Source: Sphingomonas phyllosphaerae FA2
Lineage (GTDB): Bacteria; Pseudomonadota; Alphaproteobacteria; Sphingomonadales; Sphingomonadaceae
Assembly: GCF_000427645.1 (NCBI RefSeq)
Contig: NZ_KE386571.1
Coordinates: 2,996,895 to 3,060,894, forward strand
DNA: 64,000 bases
Reading direction: 5' to 3'
The notes under the pieces are model-generated. The model did not search any database. It worked only from the letters and a program-made list of their open reading frames with translations, and was not told the origin of the DNA. The translations under genes were made by a program, and so were the position numbers. Position 1 is the stretch's first letter; each line of letters begins with the position of its first letter. Positions 49,625 to 59,786 of this stretch are shown here, one piece after another.

Positions 49625-50854
49625 TCAGGCCATCGTCCCCATCAGCAACTTGGGCAAGTCGCCGCTTTCGCCGCGCGCTTCTGCCATGAACCGGTCCTTG
49701 AGTGGCGGCAGGCGGTCGACCGCCGAGATGCCGAACCGCCGCACCGCACTCGCGGCCTTGCCGGGCACACCGAACAGCCGCGTCAGCGTATCGGTGGCGG
49801 CGGCGACCATGAAGGTGTCGAGACTCCGCCACCGCTCATAACGCTTGAGCAATTGCGCATCGCCGGCCTCCAGCCCGAGCCGCCGCCCCTCGACCAATAC
49901 CTCGACCAACGCGGCGACATCACGATAGCCGAGGTTCACCCCCTGCCCCGCGATCGGATGGATACCGTGCGCCGCATCGCCGACCAGCACCAGCCGCGTA
50001 TCGGTCAGCCGTGCCGCGTGATGGAAGCCGAGCGGATAGCTGGCGCGCGGCGAAGCATGCGACAGCGCGCCGAGGAACCCGCCCATCCGCTTCTCGGCCT
50101 CAGCCAGAAAACCACGGTCGCCGAGCTTGAGCATCCCCGCAGCATGATCCCCCGCCACCGTCCACACGATCGCCGAGCGGTGCCCGATCTCGTCATCGGG
50201 CAAGGGCAGCAATGCGAACGGCCCGGCCGAATAGAAGATTTCGTAGGCGACATTTTCATGGCTACGCTCGTGATGGAACGCGCCGATGATCGCGGCATGA
50301 TCGTACTGCCAGCGCGCGACGTTGATCCCGGCGGCTTCGCGGGTCGGCGATTGCCGCCCCTCGGCTGCGACGAGCAGGTCGGCGGTGACGGTCGCTCCCG
50401 TCGACAAGGTCGCGCGAACACCGTTCGCGTCGCGGTCGATCTGCGTCGCGCGGGTCTGCATTCGAAGATCGACGTGCTCGGCCGCTAGGGCCGCATCGTA
50501 GAGCGAGCGGCGCAACAGGCGGTTCTCGTACATCGTACCCAATGCGGCGTCGTCGAGCGCAGGAATGAAATCGAGCTTGCCCGCCGCCAGCCCATCGCTC
50601 ACGCGGATCTGCCGTATTTCGCACCCCTTCCCCCGCAGCGCGTCCCCGACTCCGATCGCATCCAGCATCTTGTGGCTCGCGCTCGCCACCGCGGAGGCGC
50701 GACCGTCGAACCCGGCGGTCAGCGTCACCGCCGGATCGGCAGGATCGACGACGATCGACGACAGGCCGTGGCGATCGAGCGCGACCGCAAGCGCGCTGCC
50801 GACCAGCCCGCCGCCGAGGATGAGCACATCTGCCCTGGCATCTGCTTTGTCCAT
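49625..50854 (-). CDS. UbiH/COQ6-type FAD-dependent hydroxylase
   Basis: Protein of 409 residues. FAD motifs: VLILGGGLVGSALAVAL (about 10-26), the DG region FDGRASAVA and the second site LVGDAAHGIHPIAGQGVNLGYRDV. It belongs to the flavin monooxygenases that hydroxylate the ubiquinone ring (UbiF, UbiH, UbiI, UbiL group). Which position it modifies cannot be decided because alphaproteobacterial forms vary. It converges with pdeM (3 bp apart) and diverges from ftsK. Confidence 0.9.
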   Translation of the reverse strand: MDKADARADVLILGGGLVGSALAVALDRHGLSSIVVDPADPAVTLTAGFDGRASAVASASHKMLDAIGVGDALRGKGCEIRQIRVSDGLAAGKLDFIPALDDAALGTMYENRLLRRSLYDAALAAEHVDLRMQTRATQIDRDANGVRATLSTGATVTADLLVAAEGRQSPTREAAGINVARWQYDHAAIIGAFHHERSHENVAYEIFYSAGPFALLPLPDDEIGHRSAIVWTVAGDHAAGMLKLGDRGFLAEAEKRMGGFLGALSHASPRASYPLGFHHAARLTDTRLVLVGDAAHGIHPIAGQGVNLGYRDVAALVEVLVEGRRLGLEAGDAQLLKRYERWRSLDTFMVAAATDTLTRLFGVPGKAASAVRRFGISAVDRLPPLKDRFMAEARGESGDLPKLLMGTMA

Positions 50855-50967
50855 GATCCTGCCCTATCGTCACCCGCGCGCGATGCCAACGTCCGCCGCC
50901 ATCTTGACGTACAACGCGCGGAGGCGGAGAATATGGCGGTATTTTCTGACATCGTTGGGGGTTCGGG

Positions 50968-53286
50968 ATGGCAAGCCGTGTCGACGCGCCGTTGTGGCGC
51001 GAGACGGTCAAGGCCGGGGCGTTGCGCAGCGGGGCGCTGATCGTCGCCACCGCGTTGTTCGTATTGACGGTGGCGATGGTGGTGGCGCTCGTCACCTATC
51101 GGCCGGGCGACGCCTCGCTCAACACCGCCGCCGCGGGTGTGACCGGCAACCTGCTCGGTAGCCCTGGCGCGTGGTTCGCCGATCTCGCGCTCACCATCTT
51201 CGGCCCGGCGGTGGCGCTGCTGCTGCCGGTCGCGCCGATCGTCGCGCTGCGGCTGTGGCGCGCGCAGCCGGCGGGCAACGGCTGGCGGATGCTCCGCAAC
51301 ACTGCGATTGGCGTTGCGCTGATGGCGGTGACGCTGACCTGCGTCGCGCCGGGCGCGGTGCCGGCGCTGCCGTTCGGCTGGGGCGGTGCGGTCGGCTCGG
51401 GTGTGGTCGGTGCGATCCGCTCGGGGATCGCGCTGATCGGCAATCCGCAGGTGACGTGGTGGAGCGTGCTTGCGCTCGGGCTCGTCACCGGGATCGCGGG
51501 CGCGATCCTGTGGGGACGCAGCCTCGAGATCGATCTGGCGCGGTTCACGCCCTCCCCGCGGCTGCTCCGTCGGCGTGCGCGCGATGGCGCGGAGGAGACC
51601 GACGATGACGTCTTCGACGATGCGCAGGACGATGAGGACGTCCCCTTTGCGCTTGCACGCAGCCCCGCGCCGCGCGCGGTGGCGCAACCGGACAACCGCC
51701 CTGCCCCGGTCATCAGCGATCGTACCACCTCACCGTCGCTCGCCCCGCCGAAGCCGCAACAGCGGCTCGACCTGCGCGATACCTTCGTCCTCCCCTCCCT
51801 CGACCTGCTCACCCCCGCACCGGCGAATCAGAGCAGCCCAGTCGACAAGGCGGGGCTGGAGCGCAACGCCCGGTTGCTCGAAACCGTGCTCGACGACTTC
51901 AAGGTACAGGGCGCGATCACCGAAGTACGCCCCGGCCCCGTCGTGACGATGTACGAGCTGGAGCCGGCGCCCGGCACCAAGGCGAACCGCGTCATCGCGC
52001 TCGCCGACGATATCGCGCGCAACATGTCAGCGATCTCGGCGCGCGTTGCGACCATCCCCGGCCGCTCGGTGATCGGCATCGAGCTGCCCAACACCAAGCG
52101 GGAAATGGTGTCGCTTCACGAACTCGTCGCCAGCCAAGCGTTCGAGGATCAGAACGCGCAGCTGCCCGTCATCCTCGGCAAAAATATCGCCGGCGATCCC
52201 GTCATCGCCGATCTCGCACCGATGCCGCACTTGCTGGTTGCGGGCACCACCGGGTCGGGCAAGTCGGTCGGCCTCAACGGCATGATCCTGTCGCTGCTGT
52301 ACCGGCTGACCCCCGACCAGTGCCGAATGATCATGATCGATCCGAAGATGCTCGAACTGAGCATGTACGACGACATTCCGCACCTGCTTTCCCCGGTCGT
52401 CACCGATCCCGCCAAGGCGGTGCGCGCGCTCAAATGGGCGGTCGAGACGATGGAGGATCGCTACCGCCAGATGTCGTCGGTCGGCGTGCGCAGCCTTGCC
52501 AGCTTCAACGACAAGGTCCGCGCGGCGCGCGCCAAGGGCACCCCGCTCGGCCGCCGCGTCCAGACCGGTTATGGCGAGAACGGTCAGCCGATCTATGAGG
52601 AGGAGCAGCTCGACTACGACGTGCTGCCGCAGATCGTCGTGATCGTCGACGAGCTGGCCGACCTGATGATGACCGCCGGCAAGGAGGTCGAATTCCTGAT
52701 CCAGCGGCTCGCCCAAAAGGCGCGTGCGGCGGGCATCCACCTCATCATGGCGACGCAGCGCCCGTCGGTCGACGTCATCACCGGCGTCATCAAGGCGAAC
52801 CTGCCGACCCGCATCAGCTTCCACGTCACCAGCAAGATCGACTCGCGCACGATCCTCGGCGAACAGGGCGCGGAGCAACTGCTCGGGCGCGGCGACATGC
52901 TCTACATGCCCGGCGGCAAGGGCATCGTCCGCGTCCACGGCCCGTTTGTCAGCGATGACGAGGTGCGCGCAGTCACCGACCATTGGCGCGCGCAGGGTCA
53001 GCCTGATTACATCGAGTCGGTGACCGAAGAGCCGGCCGAGAGCTTCGCACTGGAAGGCGCACCGACCGGCGAGGATTCGGCGGAGGATCAGCAATATCGC
53101 GCCGCGGTCGCGATCGTCTGCGGCAGCCAGAAGGCATCGACCTCGTGGCTCCAGCGGCAATTGCGGATCGGCTACAATTCCGCGGCGCGGCTCATCGAGC
53201 GGATGGAGAAGGAAGGCGTCGTCAGCCGCCCCGACCACGTCGGCCGTCGCGAGGTGCTCCGCGATACCGACGGCAATCCGGCCTGA
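50968..53286 (+). CDS. ftsK: DNA translocase FtsK
   Basis: Protein of 772 residues with four N-terminal membrane helices (about 20-185), a Pro/Asp-rich linker (about 200-280) and the alpha-beta motor: Walker A VAGTTGSGKSVGLN (about 423-436), Walker B IVVIVDELADLMM. The gamma winged helix (about 700-770, YRAAVAIVCGSQKASTSWLQRQL) reads orienting polar sequences. It pumps DNA through the closing septum and drives dimer resolution. It ends before a 10-bp perfect stem hairpin. Confidence 0.95.
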   Translation: MASRVDAPLWRETVKAGALRSGALIVATALFVLTVAMVVALVTYRPGDASLNTAAAGVTGNLLGSPGAWFADLALTIFGPAVALLLPVAPIVALRLWRAQPAGNGWRMLRNTAIGVALMAVTLTCVAPGAVPALPFGWGGAVGSGVVGAIRSGIALIGNPQVTWWSVLALGLVTGIAGAILWGRSLEIDLARFTPSPRLLRRRARDGAEETDDDVFDDAQDDEDVPFALARSPAPRAVAQPDNRPAPVISDRTTSPSLAPPKPQQRLDLRDTFVLPSLDLLTPAPANQSSPVDKAGLERNARLLETVLDDFKVQGAITEVRPGPVVTMYELEPAPGTKANRVIALADDIARNMSAISARVATIPGRSVIGIELPNTKREMVSLHELVASQAFEDQNAQLPVILGKNIAGDPVIADLAPMPHLLVAGTTGSGKSVGLNGMILSLLYRLTPDQCRMIMIDPKMLELSMYDDIPHLLSPVVTDPAKAVRALKWAVETMEDRYRQMSSVGVRSLASFNDKVRAARAKGTPLGRRVQTGYGENGQPIYEEEQLDYDVLPQIVVIVDELADLMMTAGKEVEFLIQRLAQKARAAGIHLIMATQRPSVDVITGVIKANLPTRISFHVTSKIDSRTILGEQGAEQLLGRGDMLYMPGGKGIVRVHGPFVSDDEVRAVTDHWRAQGQPDYIESVTEEPAESFALEGAPTGEDSAEDQQYRAAVAIVCGSQKASTSWLQRQLRIGYNSAARLIERMEKEGVVSRPDHVGRREVLRDTDGNPA

Positions 53287-53298
53287 CGAACACAGCCG

Positions 53299-53327
53299 CC
53301 TGATCCGGGACGCTTTGCCGGATCAGG
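53299..53327. repeat. Perfect 10-bp-arm hairpin after ftsK
   Basis: Arms cctgatccgg and ccggatcagg with a 9-base loop. No T-tract follows, so it is a transcript-stabilising or weak terminating hairpin. It lies 12 bp after the ftsK stop. Confidence 0.7.
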
Positions 53328-53349
53328 CCGCGGGGGCGTAAGATCGATC

Positions 53350-53390
53350 CGTCATCGCGACCCGGCCCTTGAGCCGGGGTCGCAATGACG
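53350..53390. repeat. Single REP with a further core sequence
   Basis: Palindrome cgtcatcgcgacccggccct... with the complementary ...ggggtcgcaatgacg. It shares the cgtca / tgacg ends with families A-D but has a different core. It lies between convergent ftsK and the dienelactone hydrolase gene. Confidence 0.8.
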
Positions 53391-53412
53391 GTCGACCTCA
53401 TGCCATCGCGCT

Positions 53413-54105
53413 TTATCCGAGATGCTCGGCGAAGAACGCCGCGGTCCGCTCGTCCGCCAGCGTCGCCGCGGCATCCGAGCGCCGCTTGCCGAACTCGGTG
53501 GCGAATCCGTGGTCCTCGCCGGGATAATCGTACAGCGTCACCTTCGGATGATCGTCGAGCCCGGCATGCATTGCCGCCTGCGTGTTCTTGTCGACGAAGC
53601 CATCGTCCCCGGCGATGTGGAGCAGCAGCGGCTTGGCGATCGCGTGCTTCTCCCCCAGCAGGCCGTCGATGCCGACCGCATAATAGCCGACACTGGCATC
53701 CACGTCGGTCCGCGCCGCGGTCATGTACGCCAGCCGCCCGCCAAGGCAGTAACCGACCGCACCGACCTTTTCGACGCCCTCGCCGCGAGCGAACCGGATC
53801 GTCGCCTCGATATCGCGGATGCCCTGGTCCTGATCGAACGCGCCCATCAACGACAGCGCCCGCTGCATCTCGGGTTCGATGTCGGGATCGAGCGCGATGC
53901 CGGGCTCGATCCGCCAGAACAGGTCGGGCGCCATCGCGAGATAGCCCGCCTCGGCCAGCGTGTCGCACTTGCGGCGGATGCCGGCGTTAATGCCGAAAAT
54001 CTCCTGGATCACCACGATCGCCGCCTTCGGCGTCCCCGCCGGTGCCGCGCGATAGGCAGGCATCGCGGCATCATCGAGGGTCGGAATCAAAATCGTATCG
54101 GTCAT
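53413..54105 (-). CDS. Dienelactone hydrolase family protein
   Basis: Protein of 230 residues, alpha/beta hydrolase fold. The Cys-His-Asp triad of the family is seen: GAVGYCLGGRL (Cys nucleophile), HIAGDDGFVD (Asp) and YPGEDHGFATEF (His). The conserved start QEIFGINAGIRRKCD matches. It cleaves lactones or esters; a role in catechol breakdown is not supported by neighbours. ATG 54105 (MTDTILIP). It diverges from the DUF6489-like gene. Confidence 0.9.
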   Translation of the reverse strand: MTDTILIPTLDDAAMPAYRAAPAGTPKAAIVVIQEIFGINAGIRRKCDTLAEAGYLAMAPDLFWRIEPGIALDPDIEPEMQRALSLMGAFDQDQGIRDIEATIRFARGEGVEKVGAVGYCLGGRLAYMTAARTDVDASVGYYAVGIDGLLGEKHAIAKPLLLHIAGDDGFVDKNTQAAMHAGLDDHPKVTLYDYPGEDHGFATEFGKRRSDAAATLADERTAAFFAEHLG

Positions 54106-54249
54106 CTGCTGCGTCTCCGTGGCAACTCGCTTCCATAAACCACGGCCGCCCGCAAAGTGCCACGGCAGCGCCGTTGCGGTGCGCCACGGTTCGCGGGCAT
54201 AGATCACGCGTCGCCAGCGCGTTCGGCGGCGCGATCGAGGAGCGCAGCC

Positions 54250-54486
54250 ATGAAGGTCACGATTGAGGTTGATTGTACGCCCGAGGAGGCGCGCCGGATG
54301 ATGGGCCTGCCCGACCTGACGCCGCTGCACGATCATTTCCTGACCCGGATGCGCGAAACGATGGACGGTCAGGCGGCCTCCCCCGAACTGATCAACGCAA
54401 TGTTCCGCAGCTGGGCACCGGTCGGCGACGCGGGGATGGACTTCTGGCGACAGCTTTTTTCGAGCGGCAGCAAGCCGGCGGCATGA
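54250..54486 (+). CDS. Small conserved protein, DUF6489-like
   Basis: Acidic cytoplasmic protein of 78 residues (MKVTIEVDCTPEEARRMMGL start). A gaggag ribosome site lies eight bases before the ATG. The sequence resembles the small sphingomonad proteins classed as DUF6489, with no known role. Its stop overlaps the mnmE start (ATGA), making it the first gene of the mnmE-mnmG-rsmG-parA-parB unit. Confidence 0.75.
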   Translation: MKVTIEVDCTPEEARRMMGLPDLTPLHDHFLTRMRETMDGQAASPELINAMFRSWAPVGDAGMDFWRQLFSSGSKPAA

Positions 54487-55760
54487 CCGACACGATCTTC
54501 GCCCTCTCCAGCGGCCGCCCACCTGCCGCCATCGCCGTCGTGCGGGTGAGCGGCCCGCAGGCCGGGGCGGCGGGTCAGGCGATCGTTGGAGGCGCTCTTC
54601 CCCCGCCCCGCATGGCGGCGCTGCGGCGATTGCGCGATGCGGAAGGTGAAACGCTCGATCAGGCATTGATCCTGTTCTTTCCCGGTCCGGCGACAGCGAC
54701 CGGCGAAGATCTGCTCGAACTCCATCTCCACGGCGGGCGGGCGGTCGTGGCCGCGATCGAGCAGGAACTGGCCCGACAACCCGGCCTTCGGCTCGCAGAG
54801 CCCGGCGAATTTACCCGCCGCGCGCTGCTGAAGGGGCGGCTCGATCTGGCGCAAGCCGAGGGGCTGGCGGATCTGCTGGAAGCCGAAACGGACATGCAGC
54901 GTCGGGCGGCGCTGGCGATGGCCGAGGGGGGATTGAGCCGGTTGGTCACCGACTGGCTCGACCGGCTGAGTATGGCGGCGGCGCGGGTCGAGGCCGAACT
55001 CGACTTCGGCGACGAGGATGAGGTCGAACGCGCGGCAGCACTCGACCTCCCTGCCCTCGTCGCGCCGGTTCATGCCGAGATGATCGAGATGCTTGCGCGT
55101 CCTCCGGTCGAGCGGCTGCGCGACGGCATCGTCGTCGTCCTTGCCGGGCCGCGGAATGCCGGCAAGTCGTCGCTGTTCAACGCGCTGCTCGGTCGCGATG
55201 CGGCGATCGTCACCGACATTGCCGGCACGACCCGCGACGTTCTGGAAGCATCCGTCGTTCGCGCCGGCATCCCCTTCCGGCTGGTCGACACTGCGGGGCT
55301 GGTCGAGGAAACGGCCGACCCCGTCGAGGCGATTGGCGTTGCGCGTGCACGATCGTTGCTCGATATGGCAGACGTGCTGCTTTGGCTGGGTGAGCCTGCC
55401 GACGCTCCCCATGGCGCACTGCGGATCGGCTCCAGGATGGACGAGCGCCAGCACGAGCCATCAGCCTTCGATCACCTCCTCTCCATCCACGACACGCGCG
55501 CGATCGATGCTTTGTGGGCGGCGCTTTCCGAACGGGCGAAGACGGCGTTAGGCGACGGAACGACGATCGTGCCGCACGAGCGTCATCGCGCGCTTATCAC
55601 CAGTGCAGCCCACGAATTGGAGTTGATCGACGGTACTGACCTGCTGATCGACGCCGAACACCTTCGTCTTGTGAATGTCGCGCTTGCAGCGATATTGGGG
55701 CGTGACGCCACCGAGGCGATGCTGGACGCGCTGTTCGGGCGTTTCTGCTTAGGAAAATGA
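54483..55760 (+). CDS. mnmE: tRNA modification GTPase MnmE
   Basis: Protein of 425 residues. The N-terminal folate-binding domain (about 1-118), helical domain and inserted GTPase are present, and the C-terminal catalytic Cys motif is FCLGK (normally C-I-G-K). G1 is GPRNAGKSS, switch II is VDTAGL, but the G4 motif normally reading NKxD appears as SRMD (about residue 318). It forms the xm5U34 wobble modification with MnmG. The protein is about 30 residues shorter than E. coli MnmE (454). Start overlaps the small gene's stop. Confidence 0.93.
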   Translation: MTDTIFALSSGRPPAAIAVVRVSGPQAGAAGQAIVGGALPPPRMAALRRLRDAEGETLDQALILFFPGPATATGEDLLELHLHGGRAVVAAIEQELARQPGLRLAEPGEFTRRALLKGRLDLAQAEGLADLLEAETDMQRRAALAMAEGGLSRLVTDWLDRLSMAAARVEAELDFGDEDEVERAAALDLPALVAPVHAEMIEMLARPPVERLRDGIVVVLAGPRNAGKSSLFNALLGRDAAIVTDIAGTTRDVLEASVVRAGIPFRLVDTAGLVEETADPVEAIGVARARSLLDMADVLLWLGEPADAPHGALRIGSRMDERQHEPSAFDHLLSIHDTRAIDALWAALSERAKTALGDGTTIVPHERHRALITSAAHELELIDGTDLLIDAEHLRLVNVALAAILGRDATEAMLDALFGRFCLGK

Positions 55761-57482
55761 GTGTTCCACGTGAAACAATATGATGTCGTCGTGGTCGGTG
55801 GAGGGCACGCCGGCACCGAGGCGGCGGCTGCTGCTGCTCGCAGAGGTGCTGGGGTTGCCTTCGTGACTCAATCGCTCGCGCACATTGGCACGATGTCCTG
55901 CAATCCATCGATCGGCGGATTGGGCAAGGGGCATCTGGTTCGCGAGGTCGACGCGCTTGACGGCATAATGGCCCGCGCCGCCGATGATGCCGGCATCCAT
56001 TATCGGATGCTCAACCGCTCGAAAGGGCTTGCAGTGCAGGGGCCCCGCTTACAGGCTGACCGCCGCTGCTACCGGGCGTCGGTGCAGCGTCAACTCGCGG
56101 CGTACAACAATATCGATCTGGTCGAGGGGGAAGCAGTCGATCTTCGCTTGGAGGGCAAACGTGTAACGGGGATCGTTTTACAGGACGGCAGCACCGTTGG
56201 CGCCAGCGCGGTGGTACTCGCCACCGGCACGTTTCTGGGCGGCAAGATCTTCCGCGGTCTTGATCGCGAAGCTGGCGGTCGTATTGACGAGCGCCCCTCC
56301 AATTTGCTCGGCGAGCGGCTACGTGAGTTGAAACTTCCGATGGGCCGGTTGAAGACCGGCACACCCCCACGGCTTGATGGCCGTACGATCGACTGGGGGC
56401 GCCTCGACCCACAGCCGTCTGACGATGAGGCTTGGCGCATGTCGCCGATGACGCGCCACGATCGCCTTCCACAATTGGCCTGCGCAATCACGAGGACCTC
56501 GGCCAAAACGCACGACATCATTCGCGCCGGCCTCGACACATCCCCGCTCTATGCCGGCGCGATCGAAGGGGGCGGTCCGCGCTATTGCCCCTCGATCGAA
56601 GATAAGGTCCATCGCTTCGGCGATCGCGACGGCCATCAAATCTTCCTCGAACCAGAGGGCCTCGATGATCACCTAGTGTACCCAAACGGCATCTCGACGT
56701 CATTGTCCGCCGAGGTGCAGGATCAGATGGTCCGCTCCGTCGCCGGTTTGGAGTCGGCGCGCATTGCCCAGTATGGCTACGCCGTCGAGTATGACTACAT
56801 CGATCCACGTGCGCTCGATCACCGCTTGGAGATGTCCGAACTGTCCGGGCTTTTGTGTGCTGGCCAGCTTAACGGCACCACTGGGTACGAGGAAGCGGCG
56901 GCGCAAGGCGTGATCGCCGGCGCCAATGCCGCCGCGATCGCGCTCGATCTGCCTCCGGTCATCGTTGATCGGGCGCGGGGTTACATGGGTGTGATGATCG
57001 ACGATCTGGTGCTTCAGGGCGTAAGTGAGCCCTATCGTATGCTCACGGCCCGCGCCGAATATCGTCTCGCCCTCCGCGCCGATAACGCCGAAGCGCGGCT
57101 ATCATCCTGGGCTGACGATCTAGGCCTCCTCACCCCCGCTCGCTGGGCGCATCTGGAGGCCCGCACCAACATGCGAACATCGGCGACCAACGGCGTCCGC
57201 GACAGGATCGATGACGACATCTTACGTGAGGTAGAGGAAGACCGCCGCTACGCTCCCTACCTGCAGCGTCAAAGCGACGAGATCGAGCGAATGCGACTGG
57301 ACGGCAACATCGCCATCTTGTCCGATCGCATCACGCTGGCCGGCGTACCTGGCCTCTCCACAGAGATGATCGAGCGGCTCGAGCGCGCTTCGCCGAAGAC
57401 GTTGGACGAGGCATCGCGGGTGCGCGGTGTCACCCCCGCCGCGGTTGCGGCACTGTGGCTACATTCGAGGCGCAAAGCATGA
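55761..57482 (+). CDS. mnmG: tRNA uridine 5-carboxymethylaminomethyl synthase MnmG
   Basis: FAD protein of 573 residues, partner of MnmE. The FAD motif VVVVGGGHAGTEAA (about 9-22), SCNPSIGGLGKGHL, GTFLGGKI and NGTTGYEEAAAQG are intact. The GTG start (MFHVKQYDV) immediately follows the mnmE stop with agga upstream, and the first codons contain a parS-like site. It is shorter than the usual about 620: the C-terminal stretch between WAHLEAR (about 463) and RYAPYLQRQ (about 497) is about 45 residues shorter than I expect. The protein C-terminus itself (GVTPAAVAALWLHSRR) is complete. Confidence 0.93.
   Translation: MFHVKQYDVVVVGGGHAGTEAAAAAARRGAGVAFVTQSLAHIGTMSCNPSIGGLGKGHLVREVDALDGIMARAADDAGIHYRMLNRSKGLAVQGPRLQADRRCYRASVQRQLAAYNNIDLVEGEAVDLRLEGKRVTGIVLQDGSTVGASAVVLATGTFLGGKIFRGLDREAGGRIDERPSNLLGERLRELKLPMGRLKTGTPPRLDGRTIDWGRLDPQPSDDEAWRMSPMTRHDRLPQLACAITRTSAKTHDIIRAGLDTSPLYAGAIEGGGPRYCPSIEDKVHRFGDRDGHQIFLEPEGLDDHLVYPNGISTSLSAEVQDQMVRSVAGLESARIAQYGYAVEYDYIDPRALDHRLEMSELSGLLCAGQLNGTTGYEEAAAQGVIAGANAAAIALDLPPVIVDRARGYMGVMIDDLVLQGVSEPYRMLTARAEYRLALRADNAEARLSSWADDLGLLTPARWAHLEARTNMRTSATNGVRDRIDDDILREVEEDRRYAPYLQRQSDEIERMRLDGNIAILSDRITLAGVPGLSTEMIERLERASPKTLDEASRVRGVTPAAVAALWLHSRRKA
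55762..55777. promoter_or_regulatory. parS-like site 1, in the first codons of mnmG
   Basis: TGTTCCACGTGAAACA, one base from the common TGTTTCACGTGAAACA ParB-binding palindrome. It encodes FHVKQ at the start of MnmG. The matching site at 58017 is its exact reverse complement. Confidence 0.88.
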
Positions 57483-58087
57483 CCGAGGAAGAGGCACGCG
57501 CTTGGTGCGACGCACGGTTCGGAGGTGCGGCGAGCGAGCGACTGGATGCATTCCGCGTGATGGTGCTGAAAGAGAACGACCGCCAGAATCTGATCTCGCC
57601 CGCATCAAAGGATGCAATCTGGAGCCGGCATATTGTCGATTCAGCGCAGTTGGTGGATTATTGTCACGAAGATGCGCGCACGTGGTTCGACATTGGATCA
57701 GGTCCCGGCTTTCCCGGCATGATCGTTGCGCTCGTTACCGATCTGGCGGTGACGCTCATCGAACCTCGAGGACGTCGGATCGACTTCCTGCATGCTGTAA
57801 CAGACACGCTCGGCGTCGCAAACGTGACGATCGCCAAAGCCAAGGCAGAAGCGGTGACTGGACGAGCGGATGTCATCAGCGCACGGGCGGTCGCCAGCAT
57901 TCCAAATCTGGTCACCATGACGAGCCACTTGCGTCACGCGAACACGCGAATGATCCTTCCTCGCGGGCAGAATGGTGGTAGTGAGGTTGCCGCGCTGCCA
58001 GCCAAATGGCGCGCGATGTTTCACGTGGAACAAAGCGTCACTGATCCCACCTCGGCGATCGTGATCGCCGATGGAGTGAAAGCCTGA
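57479..58087 (+). CDS. rsmG: 16S rRNA (guanine-527 N7)-methyltransferase
   Basis: Protein of 202 residues. The conserved MVLKENDRQNLISPAS, SAQL and SAM motif WFDIGSGPGFPGM are present, followed by SARAVASIPNL and LPRGQN. It methylates G527 in 16S rRNA; loss causes low-level streptomycin resistance. Its start overlaps the mnmG stop (ATGA), and it overlaps parA by one base. A parS-like site lies in its 3' part. Confidence 0.92.
   Translation: MTEEEARAWCDARFGGAASERLDAFRVMVLKENDRQNLISPASKDAIWSRHIVDSAQLVDYCHEDARTWFDIGSGPGFPGMIVALVTDLAVTLIEPRGRRIDFLHAVTDTLGVANVTIAKAKAEAVTGRADVISARAVASIPNLVTMTSHLRHANTRMILPRGQNGGSEVAALPAKWRAMFHVEQSVTDPTSAIVIADGVKA
58017..58032. promoter_or_regulatory. parS-like site 2, inside rsmG
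   Basis: TGTTTCACGTGGAACA, the exact reverse complement of site 1. It encodes part of the peptide AMFHVEQS near the RsmG C-terminus, about 55 bp before parA. The two sites are 2.24 kb apart. Confidence 0.88.
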
Positions 58088-58865
58088 TGTTCTGCATCGC
58101 AGTAGCCAACCAAAAGGGCGGCGTTGGCAAGACCACTAGCGCGATCAATCTTGCAACCGCGCTGGCCGCATCAGGTCATCGCGTTCTGCTCGTCGACCTC
58201 GATCCGCAAGGCAACGCGTCGACCGGTCTCGGCATCAGCCAGGCGCAACGACAGCGATCGAGCTATGACGTGCTGATCGACAGCGATGGCGTTGCCGAAG
58301 CGGCAGTGGCAACCGACATCCCGCTGCTCGATGTCCTTCCCGCCACCGTCGACCTTTCCGGCGCCGAGATCGAGCTAGTCGAGTTCGAACAACGGACGCA
58401 CCGGCTGCGGCGCGCCTTCGAGGTCGCAACCCGCTCATGGGATATTGTCCTGATCGACTGCCCGCCTTCGCTGGGTCTCCTGACGATCAACGCGATGGTC
58501 GCAGCCGATGCCTTGTTCGTCCCGCTGCAATGTGAGTTCTTCGCGCTGGAGGGCTTGAGCCAGTTGCTCAACACTGTCGAGCGTATCCGCTCCCGCTTCA
58601 ACCCGTCGTTGGCAATCCTCGGCGTCGCACTGACGATGTTCGATCGGCGCAATCGCCTTACCGAGCAAGTGTCGAACGATGTCCGCGCGGTGCTCGGCAA
58701 CGTCGTGTTCGACACGGTCATCCCGCGCAACGTCCGGCTTTCGGAGGCACCGAGCCACGGACTCCCGGCGCTGATCTACGATCACAAGTGTAGTGGTTCG
58801 GAAGCCTATATCGCGCTGGCGCGAGAACTGATCCGGCGTTTGCCGCAAATGGAGAATGAAGCAGC

Positions 58866-58869
<4 letters not shown>
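58087..58869 (+). CDS. parA: Chromosome partitioning ATPase ParA
   Basis: Protein of 260 residues. Deviant Walker A KGGVGKTTSAIN (10-21), switch DLDPQGNAS and Walker B IVLIDCPPSLGLLT. This small form without an N-terminal DNA-binding domain is the chromosomal type. It makes the nucleoid gradient that pulls ParB-parS complexes to the pole. Overlaps rsmG (TGATG) and parB (GTGA). Confidence 0.96.

Positions 58870-59786
<917 letters not shown>

Noticed and set aside
56803..56818. CACGTG-containing stretch in mnmG as a further parS site
   Set aside because: The right flank (cgctc) does not match the ParB site.
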